Part shown: in pieces, positions 32,669 to 40,706 of the stretch
Numbering within the stretch: position 1 is the stretch's first letter
Layout of the letters: the number at the start of each line of letters is the position of its first letter
NCBI GenBank assembly: GCA_016721005.1
Contig: JADKJM010000007.1
Span: forward strand, 164,073 to 228,072
Reading direction: 5' to 3'
From: Flavobacteriales bacterium
Lineage (GTDB): Bacteria; Bacteroidota; Bacteroidia; Flavobacteriales_F; PHOS-HE28
Length of the DNA: 64,000 nt
Notes under the pieces: model-generated
Seen by the model: the letters and a program-made list of their open reading frames with translations, nothing else
The model's database searches: none
What the model was told of the DNA's origin: nothing
Program-made: the position numbers and the translations under genes

Positions 32669-35320
32669 ATGCTCACGTCCCAGCAGATCCGACAAGCCTT
32701 TCTCGATCACTTCGCGAAGCGCGGCCACGCCATCGTGCCCAGCGCCCCCATGGTGGTGAAGGACGACCCTACGTTGATGTTCACCAACGCGGGGATGAAC
32801 CAGTTCAAGGACCTCTTCCTCGGCAACCGACCAGCGAAGGATAAGCGGATCGCGGACACGCAGAAGTGTTTGCGCGTGAGCGGCAAGCACAACGATCTGG
32901 AGGAGGTGGGTATCGACACCTACCACCACACGATGTTCGAGATGCTCGGCAACTGGAGCTTCGGGGACTATTTCAAGAAGGAAGCGATCCAGTGGGCGTG
33001 GGAATTGTTGGTGGACACGTACCAGATCGATCCAACGAACATCTACGCCACCTACTTCGGTGGTGATGAGAAGGACGGACTGCCCGCCGATGATGAGACG
33101 CGCGACCTGTGGTTGAAGGTGATGCCTGCCGAGCGGATCCTGCCCTTTTCCAAGAAGGACAACTTCTGGGAGATGGGCGATACCGGCCCCTGCGGGCCGT
33201 GTACTGAGATCCATGTGGACGTGCGCAGCGCGGAAGAAAAGGCGGCGAAACCCGGTCGCGATCTGGTGAACAATGACCACCCGCAGGTGATCGAGATCTG
33301 GAATAACGTCTTCATGCAATTCGAGCGGAAGGCGGACGGTTCGCTTCACACCCTGCCCGCGCAACATGTGGATACCGGCATGGGCTTCGAGCGCCTGTGC
33401 ATGGTGCTGCAAGGCAAGCGCAGCAACTACGACACGGATGTGTTCCAGCCGCTGATCCAGGCGATAGCGAAGCAGTGTGGGATCGCGTATGGGGCGGCCG
33501 CCCCTGACGAGATGCCGGGTCAAGCCCGGCATGACGTGGCGGGGGGAAAGTCGGACATCGCCATGCGCGTGATCGCGGATCACTTGCGCGCGATCAGCTT
33601 CGCCATTGCCGATGGACAGTTGCCGAGCAACACCGGAGCGGGCTATGTGATCCGCCGGATCCTGCGTCGTGCGGTGCGCTACGGATACAGCTTCCTTGGT
33701 TTCAATGAGGCCTTCATGCATACGCTGGTGCCTGTGCTGGTGGATCAGATGGGCGATCAGTTCCCCGAACTGAAGAAGCAACAGGACATCATCGCCAACG
33801 TGATGCACGAAGAGGAGAAAGCCTTCTTGCGGACGTTGGAGCAAGGCACGAAACGGATCGGGCAAGTGCTCGCCGAAGCTTCGGGAACGATCCCCGGCGA
33901 TAAGGCTTTCGAGTTGCTGGACACCTTCGGTTTCCCGATCGACCTCACGCAGCTGATCGCCCGCGAACAAGGGCGCGAAGTGGATATGAAAGGCTTCGAT
34001 GCGGAGCTGAAGAAGCAGAAGGACCGTTCACGTGCGGCCACTTCGGTCATCACCGGCGATTGGGTCGAGATCGCCAAAGGCGAGACCACTTTCATCGGTT
34101 ACGATGAACTCTCCTGCGATGCACGGATCCTCCGCTATCGCAAGGTGAGCGGTAAAGGCGGTGACCAATTCCAGATCGTCCTTGATCGCACGCCGTTCTA
34201 TGCCGAAGGCGGCGGACAGGTCGGTGATCAAGGATGGCTCATCCATGGCGACGACAAGGTGGAGATCATTGATACGAAGCGCGAGAACCAGCTGATCGTG
34301 CATTTCGCGAAGCGCATCCCCGCGGATCCGAGTGCTCCCCTGAAGGCCCATGTGAATACGCGCCGACGGGCATTGACGGCGCGCAACCACACGGCTACGC
34401 ACTTGCTGCACCATGTGCTGCGTGAGCAGTTGGGCACGCATGTGGAACAGAAGGGATCGCTCGTGGCACCCGACCGTTTGCGATTCGACATCAGCCATTT
34501 CGCCAAGGTGACACCGGAGGAACTTGCGGCGATCGAAAGTGCGGTGAACGCGATGATCACGGACGACATCGTGTTCGAGGATCTGCGCAACGTGCCCATC
34601 GCGGAGGCGAAGGCCATGGGTGCCATGGCGCTGTTCGGCGAGAAGTACGGCGACAATGTGCGCGTGGTGAAATTCGGGCCAAGCGTGGAACTCTGCGGTG
34701 GAACGCATGTGCCGCGCACCGGCGTCATCGGACCGTTCCGGATCGTGAGCGAGGGCGCGTTGGCGGCGGGTATCCGTCGCATTGAAGCGGTGACGAGCGC
34801 CGAGGCCGAGCGCATGATCAGCGAGAAGCTCGCCAAGCTGGATGCGATCAGCGCGTTGCTGAAGAACCCGGCCGATGTGGTGGTGGCCGTGGAGAAACTG
34901 GTGGAGCAACACGCCTCGCTTTCCAAGGAGTTGGAGAAGGCCGCGAAGGAGAAAGTGAAGAGCCTCGCACACGAGCTACCGGGCAAAGCGAAGAAGAACG
35001 CGAAAGGGATGAAGGTGCTCGTGGAGCGCCTGGACCTCGACGCCCAAAGCCTGAAGGACCTCGGCTACCAATTGCGCGAACAGCACACGGACCTCGCGCT
35101 CGTGGTCGGTTCGGTGATCGAGGGCAAGCCTTTGCTCGCGGTCTCCATCGGAAAGGAATTTGCGGAGGCCACTGGCGTGAAGGCCATGGACCTCATCAAG
35201 CAGATCAGCCCGGAGATCAAGGGTGGCGGCGGTGGCCAGCCCGATTTCGCGACAGCCGGCGGTAAGGAACCCAGCGGCATGGCCAAGGCATTGGAGAAGG
35301 CGGCGGAGTTGCTGCGGTAG
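32669..35320 (+). CDS. alaS: alanyl-tRNA synthetase with in-frame palindrome insert
   Basis: Charges tRNA-Ala; 883 residues. The catalytic N-domain begins MLTSQQIRQAFLDHF with VPSAPMVVKDDPTLMFTNAG and motif 3-like SFAIADGQLPSNTGAGYVIRR. The editing domain has the zinc site HTATHLLH and CGGTHVPRTG, and the C-Ala end (QISPEIKGGGGGQPDFATAGG) is intact. Between GIAYG and SDIAMRVIADH there are roughly 18 extra residues (about 276-294), encoded by a stretch carrying an ATGCCGGGTCAAGCCCGGCAT palindrome, split here as ATGCCGGG, TCAAG and CCCGGCAT. The start fits the family; a TACTTTCGCG promoter-like motif lies 22 bp upstream. Confidence 0.95.
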   Translation: MLTSQQIRQAFLDHFAKRGHAIVPSAPMVVKDDPTLMFTNAGMNQFKDLFLGNRPAKDKRIADTQKCLRVSGKHNDLEEVGIDTYHHTMFEMLGNWSFGDYFKKEAIQWAWELLVDTYQIDPTNIYATYFGGDEKDGLPADDETRDLWLKVMPAERILPFSKKDNFWEMGDTGPCGPCTEIHVDVRSAEEKAAKPGRDLVNNDHPQVIEIWNNVFMQFERKADGSLHTLPAQHVDTGMGFERLCMVLQGKRSNYDTDVFQPLIQAIAKQCGIAYGAAAPDEMPGQARHDVAGGKSDIAMRVIADHLRAISFAIADGQLPSNTGAGYVIRRILRRAVRYGYSFLGFNEAFMHTLVPVLVDQMGDQFPELKKQQDIIANVMHEEEKAFLRTLEQGTKRIGQVLAEASGTIPGDKAFELLDTFGFPIDLTQLIAREQGREVDMKGFDAELKKQKDRSRAATSVITGDWVEIAKGETTFIGYDELSCDARILRYRKVSGKGGDQFQIVLDRTPFYAEGGGQVGDQGWLIHGDDKVEIIDTKRENQLIVHFAKRIPADPSAPLKAHVNTRRRALTARNHTATHLLHHVLREQLGTHVEQKGSLVAPDRLRFDISHFAKVTPEELAAIESAVNAMITDDIVFEDLRNVPIAEAKAMGAMALFGEKYGDNVRVVKFGPSVELCGGTHVPRTGVIGPFRIVSEGALAAGIRRIEAVTSAEAERMISEKLAKLDAISALLKNPADVVVAVEKLVEQHASLSKELEKAAKEKVKSLAHELPGKAKKNAKGMKVLVERLDLDAQSLKDLGYQLREQHTDLALVVGSVIEGKPLLAVSIGKEFAEATGVKAMDLIKQISPEIKGGGGGQPDFATAGGKEPSGMAKALEKAAELLR
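33512..33532. repeat. palindrome inserted in frame in alaS
   Basis: Perfect 8-bp arms ATGCCGGG (33512-33519) and CCCGGCAT (33525-33532) around TCAAG. The 15-base core CCGGGTCAAGCCCGG recurs inside mfd at 41730. Translated as EMPGQARHD. Confidence 0.85.
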
Positions 35321-35409
35321 GGTTGGGTGCGGAGAACGCGTGGCCGGGCTTGTGCAAGAACGCAGGCAAGCGGTGAGCGCCCGTCATTGCTTGGCGACCA
35401 CCAACCGCG

Positions 35410-35811
35410 CTATGCGCTCGTGCGCGCGGCGATACGTTCTTCCACCCAGATCATGGCGTCCTGTAACTGACCGAACACGCGCGAGGTGAAGTTGGTGGGG
35501 TGGTAGGCGAAGTACAGCCCTGCGATCTTCTCGAACAGTGAACCCTCGGCCACGATAGCCAGCACGCTGGTCACGCTATCCACATCGGTGCTCGCGTAAT
35601 GGTCCGCGTTCAACAAGCTCATGTCGAAGTCCACGTCCTCCGGGAACACGCCGATCACCGCATACGCATCGACCCCGGGGAACTGCTTGCGGGCCTCCAG
35701 ATTCTCGCGCACGGCGATCGCGTCGATCTTCACCCCACGTTTGTACCAGCAGATCACCAAGTCGGGGTGCATGCGTTCCACCACGGCGCTATTCGTTTCG
35801 ATGCGTTCCAT
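35410..35811 (-). CDS. STAS/SpoIIAA-like hypothetical protein
   Basis: 133 residues from MERIETNSAVVERMHPDL. Alternating strands and helices (IDAIAVRENLEARKQ, YAVIGVFPEDVDFD, VTSVLAIVAEGSLFEKIAG, RVFGQLQDAMIWVEERI) resemble the SpoIIAA/STAS-like fold found in small Bacteroidota proteins. I do not recognise a specific function. It lies alone, convergent with alaS across a 90-bp gap and divergent from pldA. A longer start at 35850 is possible but the residues before Met are not conserved-looking. Confidence 0.65.
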   Translation of the reverse strand: MERIETNSAVVERMHPDLVICWYKRGVKIDAIAVRENLEARKQFPGVDAYAVIGVFPEDVDFDMSLLNADHYASTDVDSVTSVLAIVAEGSLFEKIAGLYFAYHPTNFTSRVFGQLQDAMIWVEERIAARTSA

Positions 35812-35932
35812 AAGCAGAACCCAAGGTACGTTCGGATCGGCATGCTGCACGCGATGCGATCAGGTGTTGACCCGCATTCGGGCGAGCTCCCGCCTACCTT
35901 CAGCGCATGATCCTTCTTGACGGGCCGCGCGC

Positions 35933-36838
35933 ATGATCGCAGTAGCCGCTCGTCGCTCCTTCTTGCTGTGTGCGTTCGTTTCCAGCTTCATGGCTGGTGA
36001 TGCACAGAACAAGGTCTTCCGGGATTCGCATACCCTGCGTGCCCGGTGGGAACTGGCGGACAGCCTGAGCAACGGCACCTTCCTCATTACGCCGTACAAA
36101 CCGTTGTATGTGCTACCCGGTGTGTGGAGCAGTTCGCCGAACCGCGAACCGCACCGATCCGGCGGTTCCACCTTGCCTGCGGACCAGATCCCCTTGGATG
36201 TGATCGAGTGCAAATTCCAGTTCAGCTTCAAGACCAAGGTGGCGCAGGGCCTGTACAAGAACACCGGGGACATCTGGGTGGGCTACACGCAAAGCTCGCG
36301 GTGGCAGGTGTACAACTACGGCCTCAGCCGCGCCTTCCGCGAATCGAACTTCGAGCCGGAAGTAATGGTGGTCTGGCCCACGAACTATCGCGTGCTCGGC
36401 TTTCGCGGTGGCCTCCTCAGCGCGGGACTGGACCACCAGAGCAACGGCGGCACCGACCCCTATAGCCGCAGCTGGAACCGCATCATCGGGCAGGTGGGAC
36501 TGGAGCGCGGACGGTACACGTTACTACTACGCCCATGGTGGCGTTTCCCCGAGCGCGACCGCGACGACGACAACCCCGGCATCACCGGCCTGGTCGGCAA
36601 CGGCGAGCTGATCCTCATCCACCAACGCCGCAGCCATGTGATCTCCGTGCAAGTGCGCAGCGCGTTCATTGATGCACCCCTCACCGGTGGTTCGGTGCAG
36701 GGCGATTGGTCCTTCACCATCAGCCGCAACCTGAAGGCACACCTGCAAGTGTTCCATGGGTACGGCGAAAATCTGCTGGACTACGATCACAAGCAGACCA
36801 CCATCGGTCTCGGCGTTTCGCTGTTGGATTGGTTGTGA
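35933..36838 (+). CDS. pldA: outer membrane phospholipase A
   Basis: Beta-barrel phospholipase A1 of the outer membrane, 301 residues. After a signal peptide (FLLCAFVSSFMAGDAQ), strands lead to WVGYTQSSRWQVYN and the catalytic motif DHQSNGGTDPYSRSWNRI. It carries the His-Ser pair and downstream Asn that form the OMPLA triad and calcium site. The last residues, TTIGLGVSLLDWL, end on a hydrophobic strand. The enzyme is normally dormant and dimerises with calcium when lipid asymmetry is lost. The start at 35933 is the first giving a signal peptide. Confidence 0.9.
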   Translation: MIAVAARRSFLLCAFVSSFMAGDAQNKVFRDSHTLRARWELADSLSNGTFLITPYKPLYVLPGVWSSSPNREPHRSGGSTLPADQIPLDVIECKFQFSFKTKVAQGLYKNTGDIWVGYTQSSRWQVYNYGLSRAFRESNFEPEVMVVWPTNYRVLGFRGGLLSAGLDHQSNGGTDPYSRSWNRIIGQVGLERGRYTLLLRPWWRFPERDRDDDNPGITGLVGNGELILIHQRRSHVISVQVRSAFIDAPLTGGSVQGDWSFTISRNLKAHLQVFHGYGENLLDYDHKQTTIGLGVSLLDWL

Positions 36839-36861
36839 GGGGTGGGCGGGATCATGCGCCG

Positions 36862-36933
36862 ATGGCGAACAAATACGACAAGGGCATTGGCGTGGTGAAC
36901 ACCGCGCGCAATTGGAAGACGTTGCTGAAGATG
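36862..36933 (+). pseudogene. DUF1697 C-terminal fragment
   Basis: Bases 36877-36933 match 38358-38414 with a few changes and encode DKGIGVVNTARNWKTLLKM. The same residues occur at the 3' end of the DUF1697 remnant at 38145. Upstream of it, only MANKY is open. The fragment and its twin flank the two unrecognised genes between them. Confidence 0.6.
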
Positions 36934-37027
36934 CTTTGTGCCGCACGGATCGTAGATCCATGGTACACAACCCGTCCCCTACCCCTCCCCCCCACAATGT
37001 CCTTCCCCCTAGCTTCGTTCACCCAAC

Positions 37028-37645
37028 ATGCCGGTGCCGCTGCCCATACTGGAGGCGAAGTTGAAAGAGGCACGCGCGTATTACCCCTACATGGAGCGTA
37101 GTATGCGCTTGCGCGGTGGCATTTTGCAGAATGGGTTGCGGAAGAACCCGGCCGGGCCCTGTGGCGATGACTACACCTACCGCTATAAGCGCAGCGAGTG
37201 GCGCTGCCATGTGCGCGTGACCGCGACGGAGATGCGGACGCACGCGCTGATGTGGTGGAGGCACGGCCCGAAGCAGTACCCGGACACGGCGCTGGACGCC
37301 ATTGTGCTTCGCGGGTCGGAGATGCCCTTGCATTTCGACAGTCACTTCTTCAGTCGGTGGGGGCTGCGCAGCGATCTGATGGGCGTGATGCTCACGAACA
37401 TGATGGGCTTCTTCAAACAATGTCCGCAGTTGGTCATGCGCCAGAGCAAGCCGTTCTATGACAAGCAACCGGAATTCGCGGCGGCCCTTGCCCAAGGCCT
37501 GGTGTTCGGTAGACGCAACGGCAGTAGGATCATCAGCTGCGATACCTTCAAGAACCTGGAGATGTTGAGCGCGGATGAACGCCTTCTGTGGGAACGTCTG
37601 TCGCCGCGTACCACTGGACCACCGGCGGGTGAGCATAGCGGGTGA
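37028..37645 (+). CDS. hypothetical protein
   Basis: 205 residues (start MPVPLPILEAKLKEARAYY). Aromatic and histidine-rich in the middle (RSEWRCHVRVTATEMRTHAL, PLHFDSHFFSRWGLRSDLM). No signal peptide, membrane helix or family I recognise. A TAGCTTCG-like motif 10-20 bp upstream supports the start. It is followed after 55 bp by a second unrecognised gene in the same direction; both lie between two fragments of a DUF1697 gene, so they may have been brought in together or be part of a decaying accessory patch. Confidence 0.65.
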   Translation: MPVPLPILEAKLKEARAYYPYMERSMRLRGGILQNGLRKNPAGPCGDDYTYRYKRSEWRCHVRVTATEMRTHALMWWRHGPKQYPDTALDAIVLRGSEMPLHFDSHFFSRWGLRSDLMGVMLTNMMGFFKQCPQLVMRQSKPFYDKQPEFAAALAQGLVFGRRNGSRIISCDTFKNLEMLSADERLLWERLSPRTTGPPAGEHSG

Positions 37646-37700
37646 GGCGTGTGTTGTTGCCCAAGGCTTGTTACGATACCTTCGAGTCGCTGAACGTTCC

Positions 37701-38099
37701 ATGCCCAGGATCCCGTTGACCCATTCTTCCGGTTCGGCAGATACACTGCGATCCGCGCTGGACCGCTGGTTCCGGGGTCGCGGCTTTACGATGGCCGTGT
37801 TCGAGCATGGGAAGGCACGCGTGATGACGGACAGGATGGGAGAATTCATCGTGTTCAAGCTAACGCAGCGCCCTGATCACGACACGTACTACAAGGAAGC
37901 GCACGGCGGGGCGCTGATCGTGTTCGAGATCAAGGTGGACGAAGAGCGGGTGAGCTACGAGGGCTACTGCCCGCTATTGCTGTTCGGCTTCTGGGAGAAG
38001 AAGCTAAGCTTCAAACAAGGCGCTGGCGGACTGTTCAAATACCGCGACGAGGGACATCGCATGGAACTCAAGCTCCTCGAACAGATCCATCGACTCTAG
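37701..38099 (+). CDS. hypothetical protein
   Basis: 132 residues from MPRIPLTHSSGSADTLRSAL. A mixed alpha/beta protein with HGKARVMTDRMGEFIVFKL, GGALIVFEIKVDEERVSYEG and a basic end GHRMELKLLEQIHRL. No signal, membrane segment or family I recognise; it shares no visible similarity with the preceding gene. An upstream in-frame start at 37575 overlaps the previous gene and looks less likely. Confidence 0.6.
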   Translation: MPRIPLTHSSGSADTLRSALDRWFRGRGFTMAVFEHGKARVMTDRMGEFIVFKLTQRPDHDTYYKEAHGGALIVFEIKVDEERVSYEGYCPLLLFGFWEKKLSFKQGAGGLFKYRDEGHRMELKLLEQIHRL

Positions 38100-38144
38100 T
38101 CCCGACCGGAACAATGGCGCCTCCTTCAACTACCTAGACGCACC

Positions 38145-38447
38145 ATGCCGGAACGAACCACCTATCTCCTCCTCTTCCGAGGCGTTGGCGATGCCGGACA
38201 ACTGCCTGTAGCGCCCCTGCGCGAAGTGATGACCAAGGCCGGCTTCACCGGTGCCACCACCTGCATCAACAGCGGCAATGCCTTGGTGCGCCGTGCGATT
38301 TCCCGAGAGAAGACCATCGCCGAAGTGGCGAAGCTGTGCAAGGAATAGTTCGGTTTCGACAAGGGCATCGGCGTGGTGAACACCGCGCGCAATTGGAACA
38401 CCGTGTTGAAGATGCACCAGTTGCCGGAGGGGTTGGAGGGGAAGTAG
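38145..38447 (+). pseudogene. DUF1697 gene remnant with in-frame TAG
   Basis: The first 67 codons match the DUF1697 start (TTYLLLFRGVGDAGQLPVAP, TTCINSGNALVRR), then a TAG (38346-38348) interrupts. The frame continues without a shift as FGFDKGIGVVNTARNWNTVL to a TAG at 38445. DUF1697 proteins are usually about 170-180 residues, with the RNWNTV motif at the C-terminus. Here the central ~90 residues are missing, so this is a deleted gene and not merely a nonsense mutant. Its tail repeats at 36877. Confidence 0.7.
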
Positions 38448-38459
38448 GCCCTCAGCTCG

Positions 38460-39284
38460 TCATCCCTTTCCTTTCAGTGACTTTCTCGCGCTCATTGCAG
38501 AAACCACTTTCTTCCCCGTTCTCGCCTCGAGTTCCAGGCGTGCGACCTTGGCCACATTCCCTCCCTGCCGCGCCACTTCCTTGCTGTCATCGAAGGACTC
38601 AGGCTCCGTGGCCTGCGAAATGTCCTTGGTCGAGGCCTCCGCAAGCATGTTCAGGATCAACTCGGTGTTGGTCATATTGTCGCGCAGGTTCTCCTTCTTC
38701 AAGCCTTTCAACACTTTGTAGTCCTTAGTGGTCCTGCCAGCCCACGCCTTGGTGATGATGTCGGTAAGCGTGGCGAACTGCTGGCCTTGCTTCAATCCCC
38801 GCTTCTTCCATTCATCGGTCAGCTCCTTGCGGACCTCAATGCTCTTCAGCCTCTGGTTGATCCAGTTCTCGGAATAGCCCATCCGCAGGTACTGCTCCAA
38901 CGCCCGGTCGATGGTGATCTCGGGGTCTTGCATTTCGTCAAGCCGCTCGTTGGCCACCTGCGCCAGCCACAGTTTGAAGGGCTCGGCCTTGGGTGAGGGG
39001 ATGGATTGGATCAGGCGGAAAAGCTGCTCGGTATCGGCCACGTCGGTGCTATAGGATTTCCCATCGGTCGAGCGCATTTTCAGTTGTCCGATTTTATCGG
39101 ACAACTGGCTTCCCTCCTTGCCGAGCTTGGCCTTCAGGTCGTTCCAATACTTCCTGGGCCGGTCGCTGCCGGTGAGGGCGGCGATCACGTCGATGATCGA
39201 GAAGAACCACTTCTCCTGGTCACCGTCCCACACGGTGCGGACCTGCTTGTCCTCGAAGACCTTGATGGCATCCTTTTGTTCCAT
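38460..39284 (-). CDS. BRO-N domain protein (DinD-like)
   Basis: 274 residues. The N-terminal BRO-N DNA-binding fold is visible as IKVFEDKQVRTVWDGDQEKW, FSIIDVIAALTGSDRPRKYW and TDVADTEQLFRLIQSIPSPK. The C-terminal half is helical and basic (WINQRLKSIEVRKELTDEWK, LTDIITKAWAGRTTKDYKVL) and resembles DNA-damage-inducible protein D. BRO-N proteins are frequent in phages and mobile islands and are thought to bind DNA. It stands alone on the minus strand beside a MazF toxin-antitoxin pair, in line with an accessory patch. Confidence 0.82.
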   Translation of the reverse strand: MEQKDAIKVFEDKQVRTVWDGDQEKWFFSIIDVIAALTGSDRPRKYWNDLKAKLGKEGSQLSDKIGQLKMRSTDGKSYSTDVADTEQLFRLIQSIPSPKAEPFKLWLAQVANERLDEMQDPEITIDRALEQYLRMGYSENWINQRLKSIEVRKELTDEWKKRGLKQGQQFATLTDIITKAWAGRTTKDYKVLKGLKKENLRDNMTNTELILNMLAEASTKDISQATEPESFDDSKEVARQGGNVAKVARLELEARTGKKVVSAMSARKSLKGKG

Positions 39285-39373
39285 GGCTGATGATGTGCGC
39301 CGACCAAGTTACCGACGCGAATGAGGAGGGACCGACGTCTTTGTCAACGGGAATAGTGCGGCCAGCTATCCAG

Positions 39374-39381
39374 TATCTTTG
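39374..39381 (+). promoter_or_regulatory. TAnnTTTG -7 box for MazEF-like operon
   Basis: TATCTTTG ends four bases before the antitoxin ATG (39386), a perfect match to the Bacteroidota -7 consensus. A TTTG 30 bp upstream is too far for a normal -33 element. Confidence 0.6.
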
Positions 39382-39385
39382 AAAC

Positions 39386-39598
39386 ATGAGCACCAAGGAA
39401 TTGATCGCGGAGATCGGGCGGTTGCCGGTAACCAAGCGGATCCACCTGTTGGAAGAGACGCTGCGCGGTTTGCGCAAGGATCAGACCCGGCAAGCGATGA
39501 GCAAGGCCGCGAAAGCCCTTGAAGGCGCGTACCGCAAAGGCGGAGAGTTCACGGCGTTCACGGGAATCGACCTGGACAACTTCTATGAAGCAAGGTGA
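39386..39598 (+). CDS. antitoxin of MazF-type pair
   Basis: 70 residues (MSTKELIAEIGRLPVTKRI start; GGEFTAFTGIDLDNFYEAR end). The N-terminal helices could form a small dimer, and the acidic-aromatic tail FTGIDLDNFYEAR is typical of short antitoxins that bind MazF-type toxins. No named domain is recognised; the call rests on size and on the 14-bp overlap with the toxin start. The operon is served by a -7 box immediately upstream. Confidence 0.75.
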   Translation: MSTKELIAEIGRLPVTKRIHLLEETLRGLRKDQTRQAMSKAAKALEGAYRKGGEFTAFTGIDLDNFYEAR

Positions 39599-39929
39599 GA
39601 TCTGGTCGGTGAACCTCGATCCCAGCCAAGGTGCCGAGATCCGAAAGACTCGGCCTGCGATCATTGTAAGCGACGATGCAGTTGGCCGGTTGCCACTGAA
39701 GATCATCGTGCCGGTCACGGATTGGAAGAACTACTACGCCCAAGCACCTTGGATGGTGCGACTGGCACCGGACACCAAGAACAAGCTGAGCAAGGCATCC
39801 ACTGCGGACTGCTTCCAAGTCCGATCAATCAGTGAAACACGGTTCATGAAGCGGATCGGCGTGGTGGATAGCCTGACACTGGAGCGCATACAGGACGGCT
39901 TGGCCGCCGTGCTTTCGCTATCGCGGTAG
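39585..39929 (+). CDS. MazF/PemK-family toxin
   Basis: 114 residues starting MKQGEIWSVNLDPSQGAEI. Family motifs are GEIWSVNLDPSQGAEIRKTR, PAIIVSDD, IIVPVTDW and the RSISETRF strand that lines the active cleft. MazF toxins are sequence-specific endoribonucleases that cleave mRNA; the cut site cannot be predicted from the sequence. Start chosen at 39585 because the upstream in-frame segment overlaps the antitoxin and lacks the fold. Confidence 0.9.
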   Translation: MKQGEIWSVNLDPSQGAEIRKTRPAIIVSDDAVGRLPLKIIVPVTDWKNYYAQAPWMVRLAPDTKNKLSKASTADCFQVRSISETRFMKRIGVVDSLTLERIQDGLAAVLSLSR

Positions 39930-39971
39930 CTACCCGTTCCAGCATCTGGCACCCATAACTTCGCATGCGTT

Positions 39972-40012
39972 CCCGAACCCGATGCCCGGAATCCCCGGCA
40001 CCGGGTTTCGGG
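39972..40012 (+). terminator. imperfect hairpin after MazF operon
   Basis: CCCGAACCCGATGCCCGG pairs with CCGGCACCGGGTTTCGGG through small bulges. The hairpin lies 43 bp after the toxin stop and just before the next gene; the following GCGTTTG is a weak T-tract. Confidence 0.5.
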
Positions 40013-40019
40013 CGTTTGT

Positions 40020-40706
40020 ATGACCATGAACTTGCTTCACCTTAAGCTGCCGACTGTCGCTATCTGCATGGTGATTCTCACGCCTTGCGTGGCTCATGCG
40101 CAACACGCAGTTAATCTCTGGCGAGGCGATTCCCTGGTCATAGGGTGGTACGATGATTACCCCGCTAAGGACAGTGCTTACATGGTGGTTCTGGATGATG
40201 TCTCGCACACATTCCGAAATGACACGACTGTCGCCCGCATTTTCTGGGATCCAACGATGACCAGAATCGCCTCTGAGCTGAGGACACATGGGGATAGCGT
40301 CTATACATCTCACTATTACAGGGAAGGCCAGTTGATGAGGCGCAACATTGAGGATCGTAAGACCATGGGGTGGTTGTACACCGAGTACTTCCACCCCAAT
40401 GGCCAACTATGGTCCAGCTTGTGGCCTAGCCGGGATACGTTGCAACCAATGACGAGCTATCACGCCAATGGGCAAAAGGAGAGAGACGGCTGGTGGTGTG
40501 CGATGCGTGCTTTCAATGATTGGACTGAGTGGTACGAAAACGGCCAGGTGAAGATTGAAGAACATTATGAGCGTTGGCCGATAGTTGAACCTCCATACCG
40601 GATGTCACTGCCTGTTGGTGAATGGCGCTATTTCAAGCCCAATGGTGACTTGGAGAAAGTCGAGGTCTATGAAGATGGCAAGCTGAGGGAAACGAGAACG
40701 AAGTAG
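40020..40706 (+). CDS. secreted YwqK/MORN-type repeat protein
   Basis: 228 residues with a signal peptide (VAICMVILTPCVAHAQ). The second half carries repeats of the form YFHPNGQLWSSLW, SYHANGQKERDGWW, WYENGQVKIEEHYE and YFKPNGDLEKVEVYEDGKL. This is the Y-x-N-G-x-x-x pattern of the YwqK antitoxin/MORN-variant family, common in Bacteroidota and probably structural or protein-binding. Codon use is AT-richer than that of the neighbouring mfd. The stop abuts the mfd start. Confidence 0.8.
   Translation: MTMNLLHLKLPTVAICMVILTPCVAHAQHAVNLWRGDSLVIGWYDDYPAKDSAYMVVLDDVSHTFRNDTTVARIFWDPTMTRIASELRTHGDSVYTSHYYREGQLMRRNIEDRKTMGWLYTEYFHPNGQLWSSLWPSRDTLQPMTSYHANGQKERDGWWCAMRAFNDWTEWYENGQVKIEEHYERWPIVEPPYRMSLPVGEWRYFKPNGDLEKVEVYEDGKLRETRTK

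Noticed and set aside
32612..33970. Long open frames antisense to alaS, mfd and asnB
   Set aside because: They mirror codon-position GC of the real genes; none has a domain.
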